This document shows, in pieces, positions 20,946 to 30,489 of a stretch of 64,000 nt of DNA. The stretch comes from Symbiodinium natans (taxonomy: Eukaryota; Sar; Dinophyceae; Suessiales; Symbiodiniaceae). Positions within the stretch are counted from its first letter, which is position 1. Each line of letters opens with the position of its first letter. Under the pieces are notes generated by a model. That model did no database searches. It was not told the origin of the DNA and saw nothing but the letters and a program-made list of their open reading frames with translations. The stretch covers positions 1,214,084 through 1,278,083 of the forward strand of contig CAJNDS010002279.1 of assembly GCA_905221605.1 (NCBI GenBank), read 5' to 3'. A program made the translations under genes and the position numbers.

Positions 20946-21134
20946 TTGGAGGTCCATGGTACTTAGTACCTAAGTATAACTGTACTTATAAACCACTTAT
21001 AAGCCGCTTAAGTGCCCTAATATGGTTTTAGGGTTTAGGGTTTAGGGTTTAGGGTTTAGGGTTTACGGTTTAGGGTTCTAAGTACAGTTACAAGTACAGT
21101 TAGAATTCGTGACTAAGTACCATGCACCTCCAAG
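20946..21134. mobile_element. Family-A foldback element carrying a telomeric tract
   Basis: The left end TTGGAGGTCCATGGTACTTA and the right end AAGTACCATGCACCTCCAAG match family A. A TTTAGGG tract of about 55 bp (21024-21078) replaces the centre. The exon candidate 21135-21190 starts at the next base. Confidence 0.85.
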
Positions 21135-21190
21135 TACTGCGAGGACCTTGAGGCCATCCAGCGCGCGAGGAAAGAGGTCCGAGTCCCAGG
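21135..21190 (+). CDS. Exon directly after family-A element
   Basis: The frame YCEDLEAIQRARKEVRVP (18 codons plus two bases) begins at the element's terminal AG and ends at a GTTGAG donor. The charged, helical composition is convincing for its size. Confidence 0.55.
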
Positions 21191-21492
21191 GTTGAGGCCT
21201 TTTGAGGGGTTTAGAGTTTAGGACCCTAAGCCCTAAGCCCTAAACCCTAAACCCCTAAACCCTAAACCCTAAACCCTAAACCCTAAACCCTAAACCCTAA
21301 ACCCTAAACCCTAAACCCTAAACCCTAAACCCTAACCCTAAACCCTAAACCCTAAACCCTAAACCCTAAACCCTAAACCCTAAACCCTAAACCCTAAACC
21401 CTAAACCCTAAACCCTAACCCTAAACCCTAAACCCTAAACCCTGAACCCTGAACCCTGAACCCTAAACCCTAAACCCTAAACCCTAAACCAG

Positions 21493-21566
21493 CGTTATTC
21501 GTTGGGGTCCCGGTTTCGAAAGCCACTTCGGAGCCCAGGTCTGCTTTGCGGGGTCCGAAGAGCTGG
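21493..21566 (+). CDS. Exon, unknown protein
   Basis: The acceptor AAACCAG is followed by one base and 24 codons (VIRWGPGFESHFGAQVCFA...), ending in phase 1 at a GTACAG donor. A second + frame is open too. Confidence 0.48.
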
Positions 21567-21852
21567 GTACAGTAATTGCCGGAGAGCAAGAAACTAGAAC
21601 AAAGGGCCCTGAATCCTAAACCCCAAAACCCTAGACCCTAAACCCTCCAACCTTATAAGCCCTAAGCCCTAAACCCTAAACCCTAAACCCTAAACCCTAA
21701 AGCCTGAACCCTAAACCCTAAACCCTAAACCCTTAACCCTACACCCTAAACCCCAAACCCTAAACCCGAAACCCTAAACCCTAAACCCTAAACCCTAAAC
21801 CCAAACCCTAAACCCCAAACCCTAAGCCCTAAACCCGCCCCATTTTTTGAAG

Positions 21853-21928
21853 ATGCGACTCGGGGAGGCACGCATGCGGGCCTTCTACGACGCCTGGGAC
21901 GTGGTGGCTGCCCCAGCACGTCACTTGG
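21853..21928 (+). CDS. Exon, unknown protein
   Basis: The acceptor TTGAAG is followed by 25 codons starting with ATG (MRLGEARMRAFYDAWDVVA...), ending at a GTGTGG donor in phase 1. TTTAGGG repeats follow. Confidence 0.55.
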
Positions 21929-22186
21929 GTGTGGGGTTTAGGGTTTAGGGTTTCGGGTTTAGGGTTTAGGGTTTAGGGTTAAGGGTTTAGGGGTGTAGGA
22001 TTTTTGGGTGCAGGATTTTTAGGGTTTAGGCTCGTTAGTGTCTTGGGTTCAGGGTTTAGGGGTTTTAGGGTTTAGGGCGCCCTATCCCCTAAGCCCCTAG
22101 CCCCTATAAAAGCCCCCAAACCCCTAAACTTCTAACTCCTGAGCCACCTAAGCGAGGGCTCTCGTTTCCTCGCCTGGCTGCATCAG

Positions 22187-22475
22187 GAAGGCCCCTTGAA
22201 CTCCTTCGATTGTGGTCGAGCTCTACGAGAGAGCCAAATGGAACAGAACAACGCTGGCCGGGACCCGTTCCTTCGAGATTCCCTACCCCTTCCTCGCGAT
22301 GTCCGGTGCAGTCCATCTGGAGGACATCGCATTCATGTTCTCCCTTTGGGCTTGCGGTGGTCGAGCCCCAAGTTCCTCTGCACTCGGCCAAGCTTCAAAC
22401 TGCGGAGTTGCGTGAGGCAAACGCGGAGCACAAGCCGCGGCGCACGCTTCTGGCCGACCTGGTGAACAAGTCCCT
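22187..22475 (+). CDS. Coding island, frame uncertain
   Basis: After acceptor GCATCAG all three + frames stay open for long stretches. The most protein-like parts are VVELYERAKWNRTTLAG... (22212 on) and LQTAELREANAEHKPRR... (22393-22470), which lie in different frames. A short intron or a frame disruption between about 22350 and 22390 would join them. A minus frame is also open (22104-22391), so confidence is moderate. Confidence 0.42.
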
Positions 22476-22651
22476 GACTATTCACACCCCCCTTTTGGGG
22501 GCTTGGGGTTTCGGGCTCTAGGGGGGGGTCGGGTTCGCAGTTTAGGCTTGGGGTTCGATGTTTAGGGTTGTACGGATGAAGGAGTTGAGGTTAGCCGGCT
22601 TCATGGTTGCAACCCTCATGTAAAGCTAAGCCCTAAGCCCTGAGCCCCAAG

Positions 22652-22716
22652 AGGCCCGAGAACGTTTCTGGGTGTTTCTAGGGTGGCGGGCTGGCTTTAC
22701 GGACTGGAGTGAGAGA
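22652..22716 (+). CDS. Candidate exon, unknown protein
   Basis: After CCCCAAG the frame reads ARERFWVFLGWRAGFTDWS and is open into the telomeric tract. Confidence 0.42.
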
Positions 22717-22803
22717 CCCTAAACCCTAAACCCTAAACCCTAAACCCTAAACCCTAAACCCTAAACCCTAAACCCTAAACCCTAAACCCTAAACCCCCTC
22801 CAG

Positions 22804-22938
22804 AACTCCACCACAGGCCACCTTCAGCCGAACGATGGGTTGATTCTAGAGGTCCTTCTGGGAACTTGTTTGGGTTCCTATGGGCTTGATGAGGGAAGAT
22901 ATAGGGTCATTTTGGAAGCGAAAATAGCGGAACCCTAA
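22804..22938 (+). CDS. Exon, unknown protein
   Basis: The acceptor CCTCCAG is followed by 44 open codons (NSTTGHLQPNDGLILEVLL..., later YRVILEAKIAEP) until a TAA formed by the next CCCTAAA unit. A donor before that stop is likely. Confidence 0.52.
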   Translation, partial: NSTTGHLQPNDGLILEVLLGTCLGSYGLDEGRYRVILEAKIAEP

Positions 22939-23213
22939 ACCTTAAACCCTAAACCCTAAGGCCTAAAGCCCCCTCCCCCCTCCCCGCCCCCCTTCCACAG
23001 AGGTTTAGGGTTTAGGGCTTAGGGTTTGGGGTTTAGGGTTTAGGGTTTAGGGTTTGTGTAGAGGTTCAGGGTGGAGGTTTTTGGCTTGCAGGTTGCGGCT
23101 TGAGGCTTTCGGGTTATGAATAAAGTTTAGGGTTTAGGGTCTAGGATTTAGGGCTTAAAAATAGCTCAAACCCTAAACCCAGAACCTGAAACCGTTACCT
23201 CCTAAAACCTTTC

Positions 23214-23324
23214 TTGGAGGGGTTCATGGGTCCTTGCAAGTCGGGTTAAAGTGCCCTAAAGAAGGTTCTAACTTTAGTTACCCTACTTATAACCCGACTT
23301 TTCAGGATCCATGAACCTCCACAG
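23214..23324. mobile_element. Foldback element family A, divergent copy
   Basis: The ends TTGGAGGGGTTCATGGG and CCATGAACCTCCACAG match family A with substitutions. The right end is CACAG rather than CCAAG, still an acceptor. Confidence 0.75.
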
Positions 23325-23335
23325 GTTGCGCCCTT

Positions 23336-23455
23336 GGGTTTGCAGACCCTTGTTGACAATCCTCCTGGCCATGTTGGGAGTATGTTCAGGGGAACCTTCA
23401 GGGGTACAACCTAAAGGGGTACGAGTCTTAGCCCCTTGAGAGTAAGCCCAAATGA
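23336..23455. mobile_element. Element family C, partial copy
   Basis: It shares TTGGGTTTGCAGACCCTTGTT and GGGGTACAACCTAAAGGGG with copies at 24880, 35955, 37355 and 55915. Confidence 0.6.
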
Positions 23456-23708
23456 CACCCTAAACCCTAAACCCTAAACCCTAAACCCTAAACCCTAAAC
23501 CCTAAACCCTAAACCCTAAACCCTAAACCCTAAACCCTAAACCCAAAACTCTAACCCTAAACCCTAAACCCTAAACCCTAAACCCTAAACCCTAAACCCT
23601 AAACCCTAAACCCGAAACCCTAAACCCTAAACCCTAAACCCTAAACGCTAACCCCTAAACCCTCAACCCTAAACCCTCAACCCTAAACTAAGCCCATCTC
23701 TGGGTAAG

Positions 23709-23792
23709 GCCTTCTGCGACGACCCAGCAGCGGTGACGCAGGGCATCACACGGGGGCAGGAGGTCGCCAAGGCGTGCACACCTTGCTTTAGG
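23709..23792 (+). CDS. Exon, unknown protein
   Basis: After GGGTAAG come exactly 28 codons (AFCDDPAAVTQGITRGQEV...) ending at a GTGAAG donor, both edges at codon boundaries. Confidence 0.55.
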
Positions 23793-24112
23793 GTGAAGGA
23801 TTGAAGGTTTAGGACCTGTAGAACCCCCTAATACCTAGACCCTTATCTCATGGGTTCCCGAAGCCCAGTTAAGGTTATTCAAGGGGGGGAACCTAGCGGG
23901 GGTAGTATCCCTAACCCCTAAACCCTAAACCCTAAACCCTAAACCCTAACCCCTCAACCCTAAACCCCAAATTAGTGTAGAGGGGGGTAGTAGGGAAGCC
24001 CATGCTAAAAGGATTGAGGTTCTGGGATTGAAAGTTTGGGGCTTGTAACCAACCCCCCAAAATGGGTGCTCTGTGTATGATATGGTTACTGGGCTGCCAA
24101 GAGTAAAGATGC

Positions 24113-24220
24113 ATGACTCGTGATGGCTTGAGAAAGCCCTCCTTTCTTAAACGGGCGACTGTAGACCTCGGCTGCCTGAGAATCAAACCGTCAAAGGACC
24201 TTGCGGTCCGCGTGGACGGA
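24113..24220 (+). CDS. First-exon candidate, unknown protein
   Basis: It starts with ATG (MTRDGLRKPSFLKRATVDL...). The 36 codons end exactly at a canonical GTAAGC donor. An in-frame TAA lies nine bases upstream, so this could be a true N-terminus or an exon beginning at AAAG just before it. An antisense frame is open across the same bases but lacks splice signals. Confidence 0.52.
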
Positions 24221-24690
24221 GTAAGCCTAAGCTCTCGCTCTCTCTGGCTCTCCATACTCTTCCGAAGCATGGGGCATACGTTAGCCGCGTTTTAAGATAC
24301 GAGTTGCGCAGGTTAAATACCCAACAGGTAAACCCTAACCCCCAGCTCCCCCATTCCCAAACCTTAGAGCCCTCAACCCAAAGCAAACTCGAAACTTTCA
24401 ACTCGAAACTTTCAAGTATCTGAGCCAGATTTAGGCTTTAGGGTTGAGGGTTTGGGGTTTGTGTTTAGGGTTTTCTCGGCGTTAGAACTCCTGGATTTTT
24501 TTCGATACCCCGCACGGTGTCTAGCCAGTCGTTGAGTGTCCTTCCCCTCCGCCGCTTTCAGTGATAGGATCTTCCCGAAGTTGAGGCTGGAAGAGCTGGA
24601 AACCTGAACCCTAAACCCTAGATAAACCCCCAAATGGGGGTTTCCGAAATTAAGGGTACCTTCTTGGGGTCTTTAGGATAATGAGTTTAG

Positions 24691-24783
24691 ACTCTTGCCA
24701 ACGGACGTTCTGAACCACGCCTGCTGTCTAGGCTGTTGAAGCGCAGTGCACGTTTCGTTTCGTATTTGACAAATACGTCGTAG
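24691..24783 (+). CDS. 3' exon candidate, basic
   Basis: The acceptor GAGTTTAG (telomere-like) is followed by 30 codons (TLANGRSEPRLLSRLLKRS...) and a non-telomeric TAG. Confidence 0.48.
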   Translation, partial: TLANGRSEPRLLSRLLKRSARFVSYLTNTS

Positions 24784-24879
24784 ACCGCAACTCTTTCTCC
24801 AGGGACTACGAACCCCTAATCCCTAAACCTTAGACCCTCTTGAATTTGGGGCTTCAAGTGGTTTAGGGCTTCAACGGGT

Positions 24880-25050
24880 TTAGGGTGTAGGGCTTCAAGG
24901 GACAAGGGATGGAGACTCGTGCCCCTAAGGTTGTACCCCTAAAGGTTCCCCTTAACATACTCCAAATATGGCCCGTATATTCCCTTAGGGATTCGTTCAA
25001 AGGGACCCCAAAACTCAAGGATACAACCTGAAGGGTCCAAGGTACCCTAA
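24880..25050. mobile_element. Element family C, reverse orientation
   Basis: It contains CCTAAGGTTGTACCCCTAAA at one end and GATACAACCTGAAGGGTCC at the other, the complement pair that defines family C. No open frame. Confidence 0.65.
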
Positions 25051-25338
25051 ACCCTAAACAACCCTAAACCCTAATAACCCTAAACCCTAAACCCTAAACC
25101 CTAAACCCAAAACCCTAAACCCCTAAGATTCAGGGTTTAGGGTTTTTGGGGGCCTCGGCTCGCAAGCTTGGAAGGCCTCGTACCCTTGGTGCAGACCCGA
25201 AGCCCTAAACCCTAAACCCTAAACCCTGAACCCTAAACCCTAAACCCTAAACCCTAAACCCTAAACCCTAAGCCCTAAGCCCTAAGCCCCAAACCCTAAG
25301 CCCTAAACCCTAAACCCTAAACCCGCAACCGCACCAAG

Positions 25339-25416
25339 GCCGTGCAGACCCTTGCCAGACAGATTCACGACACCAGAGGCTGTATCAAGGTGCGGAGCGC
25401 CAAAACTGTTGAGCTG
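25339..25416 (+). CDS. Exon, unknown protein
   Basis: The acceptor GCACCAAG is followed by exactly 26 codons (AVQTLARQIHDTRGCIKVR...), ending at GTTTCT at a codon boundary. CCCTAAA is upstream; TTTAGGG is downstream. Confidence 0.58.
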
Positions 25417-25484
25417 GTTTCTAGGGGCTTCGGGGCTTAGGGTTTAGGGCTTCGGGGTGGCGAGGGCCGAGCGCTTAGGCTGAG

Positions 25485-25744
25485 TGGCTTTTTTTTATAA
25501 ACGGAAGGCCCGAATCCAAAAATGTGCGTCGCGGCAAGTCAAGACGCACTTGGGACTTTGTCCTCTTGCCTCTGTTGTACAAGGTGTTCGTGTCGCTGAG
25601 TTGCAACACGACACCCGGGTACTTATGACCCTAATTATAACTGTACTTATTAAGCCCCCTAAGTCCCCTAAGTAGGTTATAAGTAGACTTATAACTGGAG
25701 TTATAAGTACCCATGAACCTCCAAGCACTTCGACACTTTCGAGG
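25485..25744 (+). CDS. Two exons flanking a family-A element
   Basis: Exon 25485-25618 holds 44 codons (AFFYKRKARIQKCASRQVK... to AELQHDTR) and ends at a codon boundary at GTACTT, the truncated left end of a family-A element. The element ends CCTCCAAG at 25725. The next frame (HFDTFEG, 25726-25744) continues in the same phase to a GTCGTG donor. This fits the element acting as the intron. Confidence 0.52.
25619..25725. mobile_element. Foldback element family A, left-truncated
   Basis: It starts GTACTTATGACCC and ends GTACCCATGAACCTCCAAG, with AT-rich TTATAAC motifs inside. GT and AG are at its exact edges. Confidence 0.8.
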
Positions 25745-25795
25745 GTCGTGTGTGAAGCTTTAGGCTTACCAGGGTTGAGCCAAAAGCCTAACCAG

Positions 25796-25897
25796 ACATC
25801 CAACTCACTGGCTTCTTGGAACGGGGCAGAGAACAAGCAGCTCAACCCCGAACACGAAACCCTCCATTGCCAAGAGACCCCCATACCTCTTAAGTAG
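25796..25897 (+). CDS. 3' exon candidate, unknown protein
   Basis: The acceptor CTAACCAG is followed by 33 codons (TSNSLASWNGAENKQLNPE...) and a non-telomeric TAG. Its phase does not match the preceding 19-bp piece, so linkage is uncertain. Confidence 0.45.
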   Translation, partial: TSNSLASWNGAENKQLNPEHETLHCQETPIPLK

Positions 25898-26078
25898 GGA
25901 ATGCGCCTTCAACCATATTGGACCCCTGTCATAACTTAAGTTTTCCTTCCTGCTCTTTGCCCCTTCAAGGCCCTATCGTTCAACCCTAAACGTTTAGGGT
26001 TTAGGACTTAGGGTTTAGGTTTTAGGGCCACCACAACCCTAAAACCTGAACCCTGCACCCTTAAAGCCGCAAGCCCAG

Positions 26079-26135
26079 ACCCTCGTAGCCGCAGGAAGTG
26101 AGGCGCTTCCGCTGGACCAGGAGCTTTGGCTTTAA
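26079..26135 (+). CDS. 3' exon candidate, unknown protein
   Basis: The acceptor AAGCCCAG is followed by TLVAAGSEALPLDQELWL and TAA. Confidence 0.42.
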   Translation, partial: TLVAAGSEALPLDQELWL

Positions 26136-26752
26136 AAGCCCTAAAGCGCAAGCTCCCTCCCAACTCTAAACCCTAAACCCTAAACGCTAAACCCTAAACC
26201 GAAAACCCTAAACCCTAAACCCCAAACCCTAGACCCTAAACCCTAAACCCTAAACTCTAAACCTGGACCCTAAAAACTGCCTAGATCCGCGGACCCTACA
26301 CCCCCTACACCCCCCACCTCCCCCCTAGTTGAACCCAATCTAGAGCGTGAGACGCTGTCGCCGACCCCCCCCCCCTGGACCCCCAGGAACCAATAACCCT
26401 AAAACCCACAAAAAGGCTTGGATTTAGGGTTTCGGCCTTTGTCATATCATATCCCTGTTGTAATCGTACCCTTTATCGTGAGAAACCCGAGTAGCTTTAG
26501 CCCTGAAGTCCTCAACTCCTGCAAACCCTAAAGCCCCAACCCTAAACCCGAAACCCCCCCTGAACTCTAGACTCTAGACACTGAAGTCCCTAACTCCTGT
26601 AAACCCTAAAGCCCCAACCTTACCCCCAAACCCTAGACTCTCGACTCTAAGCCCTAAAGCCCGGCTCAAGAATCTCACGAATCGTCCGCCCTGAAGGTTC
26701 AACAGCCGTAAAGGTTCAAAAGCCCCAGAGGTTTAGGGTTCAAGGCTCTGGG

Positions 26753-26830
26753 TTTAGTCAGGGTTTCAGGGTTTCAGGGTTTCAGGGTTTCAGGGTTTCA
26801 GGGTTTCAGGTTTCAGGGTTTCAGGGTTAG
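26753..26830 (+). repeat. GGGTTTCA octamer array
   Basis: About eight units of AGGGTTTC, an octamer variant of the telomeric unit. Just upstream a 45-bp block starting CTGAAGTCC is duplicated (26500 and 26580). Confidence 0.92.
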
Positions 26831-26868
26831 GGCTTCGGGACAAGCCCCAAACCGAGAGGATCGACCAG

Positions 26869-26939
26869 CCGCCGACTGTGTTCCGACATCCGCTGGCGGC
26901 AAGGAAGCTGGTGGGGCCCTTAGTCAACGGGTTCGAAGG
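26869..26939 (+). CDS. Exon, unknown protein
   Basis: The acceptor TCGACCAG is followed by 23 codons (PPTVFRHPLAARKLVGPLV...) and a GTTGTG donor in phase 2. Confidence 0.55.
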
Positions 26940-27061
26940 GTTGTGTGTGTGTGGGGCACCGGATTTATCTTTAATGACCCTAAACCCTAGACCCTAGACC
27001 CTAAACCCTAAACCCTAAATCTCAAGAGCAACATGGCACAGAGTATCTCTGGAGCACCTGT

Positions 27062-27265
27062 TTGTTTTTGGGTGGGATGTCTTTCTTTCGGGGATGGGGT
27101 GTAGTTGGGGGGGGGACCGGGTTCTTGCCTGTGGTGGCTGGACTGGGCGCCTGCAAGCACACTATGGGGCCTCTTTACCTAACTCCCCTTAGAGTCACCC
27201 CTCAAAAAAGCAAGTTCGGAAACCCCATAAATCTGATCTTGATGATGGCACCGCCCAAACTCTAA
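27062..27265 (+). other. Open + frame, doubtful
   Basis: A Gly-rich frame of about 67 codons ends with TPQKSKFGNPINLILMMAP. A second frame starts ATGGCACAG nearby. No clean splice sites, so not called as a gene. Confidence 0.25.
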
Positions 27266-27447
27266 TCCTGATCCCTGAACCCTGCGTGAGTGTCCCCAAA
27301 GCCATCAAAGCCCGAAACCCGAAACCCGAAACCCTAAACCCTAAACCCCAAACCCTAAACCCTAAACCCTAAACCCTAAAGCCTAAACCCTAAACCCTCA
27401 AGAAGCGCCCCCGGAATTGAAAGAGCTGAGCGGCCCTGCGTCCACAG

Positions 27448-27537
27448 GCCGTGTGGCTGTCCCAGACGATCTACGCCTACACGCAGAGACCTTACGAGCG
27501 CCCACTGCTGGCCCCCTGGGCCACATTTGACCTCGGG
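27448..27537 (+). CDS. Exon, unknown protein
   Basis: A textbook acceptor (GCGTCCACAG) is followed by exactly 30 codons (AVWLSQTIYAYTQRPYERP..., LAPWATFDLG), then GTTTCA. Both ends are in phase 0. The next exon that keeps this phase is 28016-28065. Confidence 0.62.
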
Positions 27538-27639
27538 GTTTCATTTGGGTTTGGGGTTTAGGGTTTAGGGTTTCGGATTTAGGGTTTAGGTTTCAGGGCT
27601 TGGGGTTTAGGGTTTAGGGCTTAGGGATTAGGGTGAGCT

Positions 27640-28010
27640 CCAAACCCGAAGCCCTACACCCATAAGAGACCTTTACAAGTGCAAGGAATGCAGCGAAGTG
27701 AACAGATGTATCTTCACAGGATAGCGTCTCGGCGTTAAGCAGGAGTGCGAACAATGTGAGCGATTTCCTGGGGAGACCCTAATCTAGTTTCGTGTACAAT
27801 GCTGAAGGACCATGAGACCTCACTTATACAACCCTCTGAAGCCCTTCATACAGCCTGACTCCCCAACACCCTACCAGTTGAGAAGATTCTCCGTAGACAC
27901 GCCCAGACTGCTCCAACCTCCCTGACTGCCCAAAGCAGCACCCCTAAACTCCTACACTCTTAACACCCACAAGAGAGGCCTTAAGTCCTGAACCCAACGC
28001 CCGAAATTTT
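27640..28010 (+). other. Unique island with possible small exons
   Basis: Nearly telomere-free. After CTTCACAG a frame reads DSVSALSRSANNVSDFLGRP (from 27709). After CCTACCAG another reads LRRFSVDTPRLLQPP. These could be exons in the intron I draw between 27448-27537 and 28016-28065, or another gene. Confidence 0.35.
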
Positions 28011-28015
28011 GACAG

Positions 28016-28337
28016 GTCGTCATCCGCGATGCTCCCACTGTGGCCTGGTTGAGATCCGTTGACGGGTGTGGGGGTTCAAGCGGTTTAAGAACTACCCCTA
28101 AGCCCTAAGCCCTAAGCCCTAAGCCCTAAGCCCTAAGCCCTAAGCCCTAAGCCCTAAGCCCTAAGCCCTAAGCCCTAAGCCCTAAGCCCTAAGCCCTAAG
28201 CCCTAGGCCCTAAGCCCTAAGCCCTAAGCCCTAAACCCCAAACCCTAAACCCTAAACCCTAAACCCTAAGCTGTAGACTTAAGTGAAAGGATCGTGCGCT
28301 TCCAGAGCATAATGTGGGCAAGCCCAGCGGCTTTGTG
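28016..28337 (+). CDS. Two phase-consistent exons, unknown protein
   Basis: Exon 28016-28065 follows the acceptor TTTGACAG and reads VVIRDAPTVAWLRSVD, ending in phase 2 at GTGTGG. Exon 28284-28337 follows CTTAAG and begins with the base needed to complete the codon, then reads ERIVRFQSIMWASPAAL, ending at GTTGTA. The intron between them is almost wholly a CCCTAAG array plus CCCTAAA units. Exon 27448-27537 upstream is also in phase. Confidence 0.58.
28093..28235 (+). repeat. CCCTAAG variant heptamer array
   Basis: About 19 nearly perfect CCCTAAG units, a one-base variant of the telomeric heptamer, end abruptly in normal CCCTAAA units. Confidence 0.95.
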
Positions 28338-28511
28338 GTTGTAGGGTTTGGGGTTGTAGGGTTTCGGGTTTCGGGTTTAGGGTTTAGGGTTTGGGGTTTG
28401 GGGTTTAGGGTTTTAGGGTTTAGGGTTGTAGGGTTGTAGGGTTTAGGGTTTAGGGTTTAGGGTTTAGGGTTTAGGGTCTGGGCTCAGCTCAGGGGTTCCC
28501 GCCTTGCGCAG

Positions 28512-28589
28512 CTCCAGGACAGCTACCTTTGCGTGGGCATCACGCCGCCGTCGGTCTCCGACGTGGATGAGCCCCGGCGCACGACCTGC
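28512..28589 (+). CDS. Exon, unknown protein
   Basis: The acceptor CTTGCGCAG is followed by LQDSYLCVGITPPSVSDVD... for 26 codons. CCCTAAA sequence starts at the end and no GT donor is obvious; a GC donor is possible. Confidence 0.55.
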
Positions 28590-28970
28590 CCTAAACCCTA
28601 AACCCTAAACCCTAAACCCTAAACCCTAAACCCTAAACCCTAAACCCTAAACCCTAAACCCTAAACCCTAAACCCTAAACCCTAAACCCTAAACCCTAAA
28701 CCCTAAACCCTAAACCCTAAACCCTAAACCTAACCCTAAACCCTAAACCCTAAACCCTAAACCCTAAACCCTAAACCCTAAACCCTAAACCCTAAACCCT
28801 AAACCCTAAACCCTAAACCCTAAACCCTAATCCCTAAACCCTAAACCCTAAACCCTAAACCCTAAACCCTAAACCCTACACCCTAAACCCTAAACCCTAA
28901 ACCCCCTAAACCCTAAACCCTAAAGCCTAAACCCTAAACCCCAAACCCTAAACCCTAAACCCTGAACCCT
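28590..28970 (+). repeat. Longest CCCTAAA array in the window
   Basis: More than 50 telomeric units with very few substitutions. Their homogeneity suggests recent amplification or telomerase-type addition. Confidence 0.97.
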
Positions 28971-29287
28971 GAAGCTTCTATCTCCCAAAACCCTGGTCCC
29001 GAAAATCCCGTATAGTAAGGCCCAATAAGGTACACCTAATCACCCCCATACATAAACCCGAAGCCCTAAACCCAAAACCCTCAACACAATAGTCAAGGCA
29101 CGCTTTCTTTTGGCCAGGGGTCTGTCGGCTACTCTCGGGGTTCCCCCCCCCCCTCCCTGCGGCTTTCGAAAGGAGTCATGGGAACTTAATCAGGGAGAGT
29201 TTAGGGATTCAGGGTTTAGGGGTCTAAGGGTCTAGGCTTTGGAGCGGGGGGGATCCCTCTGAAGCCCTTCGTCCCCACTCGCCGAAG

Positions 29288-29431
29288 CAAGATGAGGAGT
29301 TCGGCGTCCTCTTCCGCAAGGCATACCGAGCTGTGCAGTCTGCGAGGATCAGCCACCTGGCTGGAATGGACACCCTAAGGCTCCAAACCTTGGACTGCAA
29401 GTCAAATCCCCAAACCCTGAGCCCTACAAGG
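29288..29431 (+). CDS. Exon, unknown protein
   Basis: After GCCGAAG the frame QDEEFGVLFRKAYRAVQSA..., then ISHLAGMDTLRL, stays open for 48 codons to a GTTTAG donor in the telomeric tract. The first 28 codons are strongly protein-like; the last part may be intron. Confidence 0.55.
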
Positions 29432-29501
29432 GTTTAGGGTTTGGGGTTTAGGGTTTGGGGTTTAGGGTTTAGGGTAAAACAACTCTAGGCTGGCTGCAAA
29501 G

Positions 29502-29597
29502 TTGCGTGGCCTTCGTGTTAAGGATTATGGGTTCGGGTTTGGGGTATACCACCAGCATAGGGCAGAAAGGTCCAACTTGCAGTGGAATCAACAAAAC
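29502..29597 (+). CDS. Exon, unknown protein
   Basis: After CTGCAAAG the frame reads LRGLRVKDYGFGFGVYHQH..., then AERSNLQWNQQN, and runs into a CCCAAAA array. Confidence 0.5.
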
Positions 29598-29702
29598 CCC
29601 CCAAAACCCAAAACCCAAAACCCAAAACCCAAAACCCAAAACCCAAAACCCAAAACCCAAAACCCAAAACCCAAAACCCAAAACCCAAAACCCAAAACCC
29701 GC
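29591..29702 (+). repeat. CCCAAAA variant heptamer array
   Basis: About 15 units of AAAACCC. Open in all frames on both strands (for example Asn-Pro-Lys repeats), so apparent proteins here are artefacts. Confidence 0.95.
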
Positions 29703-29817
29703 AAACCCCAAACCCAAAAACCAAAACCAAATCCCTAAACCCTAAACCCTAAGCCCTAAACCCTAAACCCTAAACCCTCAGCAAAACCCCAAGCCCAACG
29801 CTTGAACTTCCAAAAAG

Positions 29818-29889
29818 CTCCCGACGGGGTTCTCGGCGGAGGGATCCGGGTTTGGTGGTTTTGGGGTTTTCCTGTTCAGTGCTTATAGG
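29818..29889 (+). CDS. Candidate exon, Gly/Phe-rich
   Basis: Exactly 24 codons (LPTGFSAEGSGFGGFGVFL...) lie between CAAAAAG and a GTGTGT donor. An open segment beginning after GTCAG at 29938 (LLESAACCLRVWVFG) continues in the same phase. Confidence 0.42.
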
Positions 29890-29987
29890 GTGTGTGTGTT
29901 GCAGTTGTCCCTAAACCCCAACCCCAAACCCAGTCAGCTTTTGGAAAGTGCCGCGTGTTGCTTGAGAGTTTGGGTTTTCGGGTGCAG

Positions 29988-30160
29988 ATTGGGACGAAGG
30001 AGATGGTTCAGGCAAGACGGCTGTTTAGGGTTTAGGGTTTAGGGCTGAGGGGTCTCGAGAGTTTCGCGTTGAAGGATACGACTTCTTTGACAAGTCCTGC
30101 ATCGCAGTGGCCGCAGATGACATCGACCGGTTTCTGAAAGTGCTCACAGAAACTGACTAA
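29988..30160 (+). CDS. C-terminal exons split by a 20-nt telomeric gap
   Basis: The acceptor GGGTGCAG precedes IGTKEMVQARRL (29988-30022, phase 2). The next 20 bases are exactly GTTTAGGGTTTAGGGTTTAG (30023-30042). Removing them restores one continuous frame into AEGSREFRVEGYDFFDKSC..., IAVAADDIDRFLKVLTETD and a non-telomeric TAA at 30158. Without removal the telomeric unit puts TAG in frame. The C-terminal part is among the most protein-like sequence in the window. Confidence 0.6.
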
Positions 30161-30310
30161 AAAAGGGGCCGGAATAGTTACTACCAGTATTCCTTTGAAA
30201 GTCTACTACAGTATCCCCCCCCCGCAGAACCCTAAACCCTAAACCCTAAACCCTAAACCCTAAACCCTAAACCCTAAACCCTAAACCCTAAACCCTAAAC
30301 CCTAAACCCT

Positions 30311-30410
30311 AAACCACATGGTACTTATGAAGGCCCCCACAGTAGGCCTAGGATGCACCAAATTCGCTGAACGGGCACGGGGCCGACCTCATATCCGCAA
30401 GTGGGTTTTA
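30311..30410 (+). CDS. Candidate exon, possible start
   Basis: The frame MVLMKAPTVGLGCTKFAER... begins with ATG just after a telomeric tract and is open to GTTTTAG. An alternative start is the acceptor CCCCACAG inside it. Confidence 0.35.
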
Positions 30411-30489
30411 GGGTTTAGGGTTTAGGGTTGCCACCCACGAGAGGCCTTCGCGGCAACCTGCAACCTGACACCAACCACCACCCCTACAG

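Noticed and set aside
29469-29745. Frames made of NPKPQT or GFWVLGF-type repeats
   Set aside because: CCCAAAA and CCCTAAA arrays are open in several frames; the same peptide motifs appear at every telomeric array.
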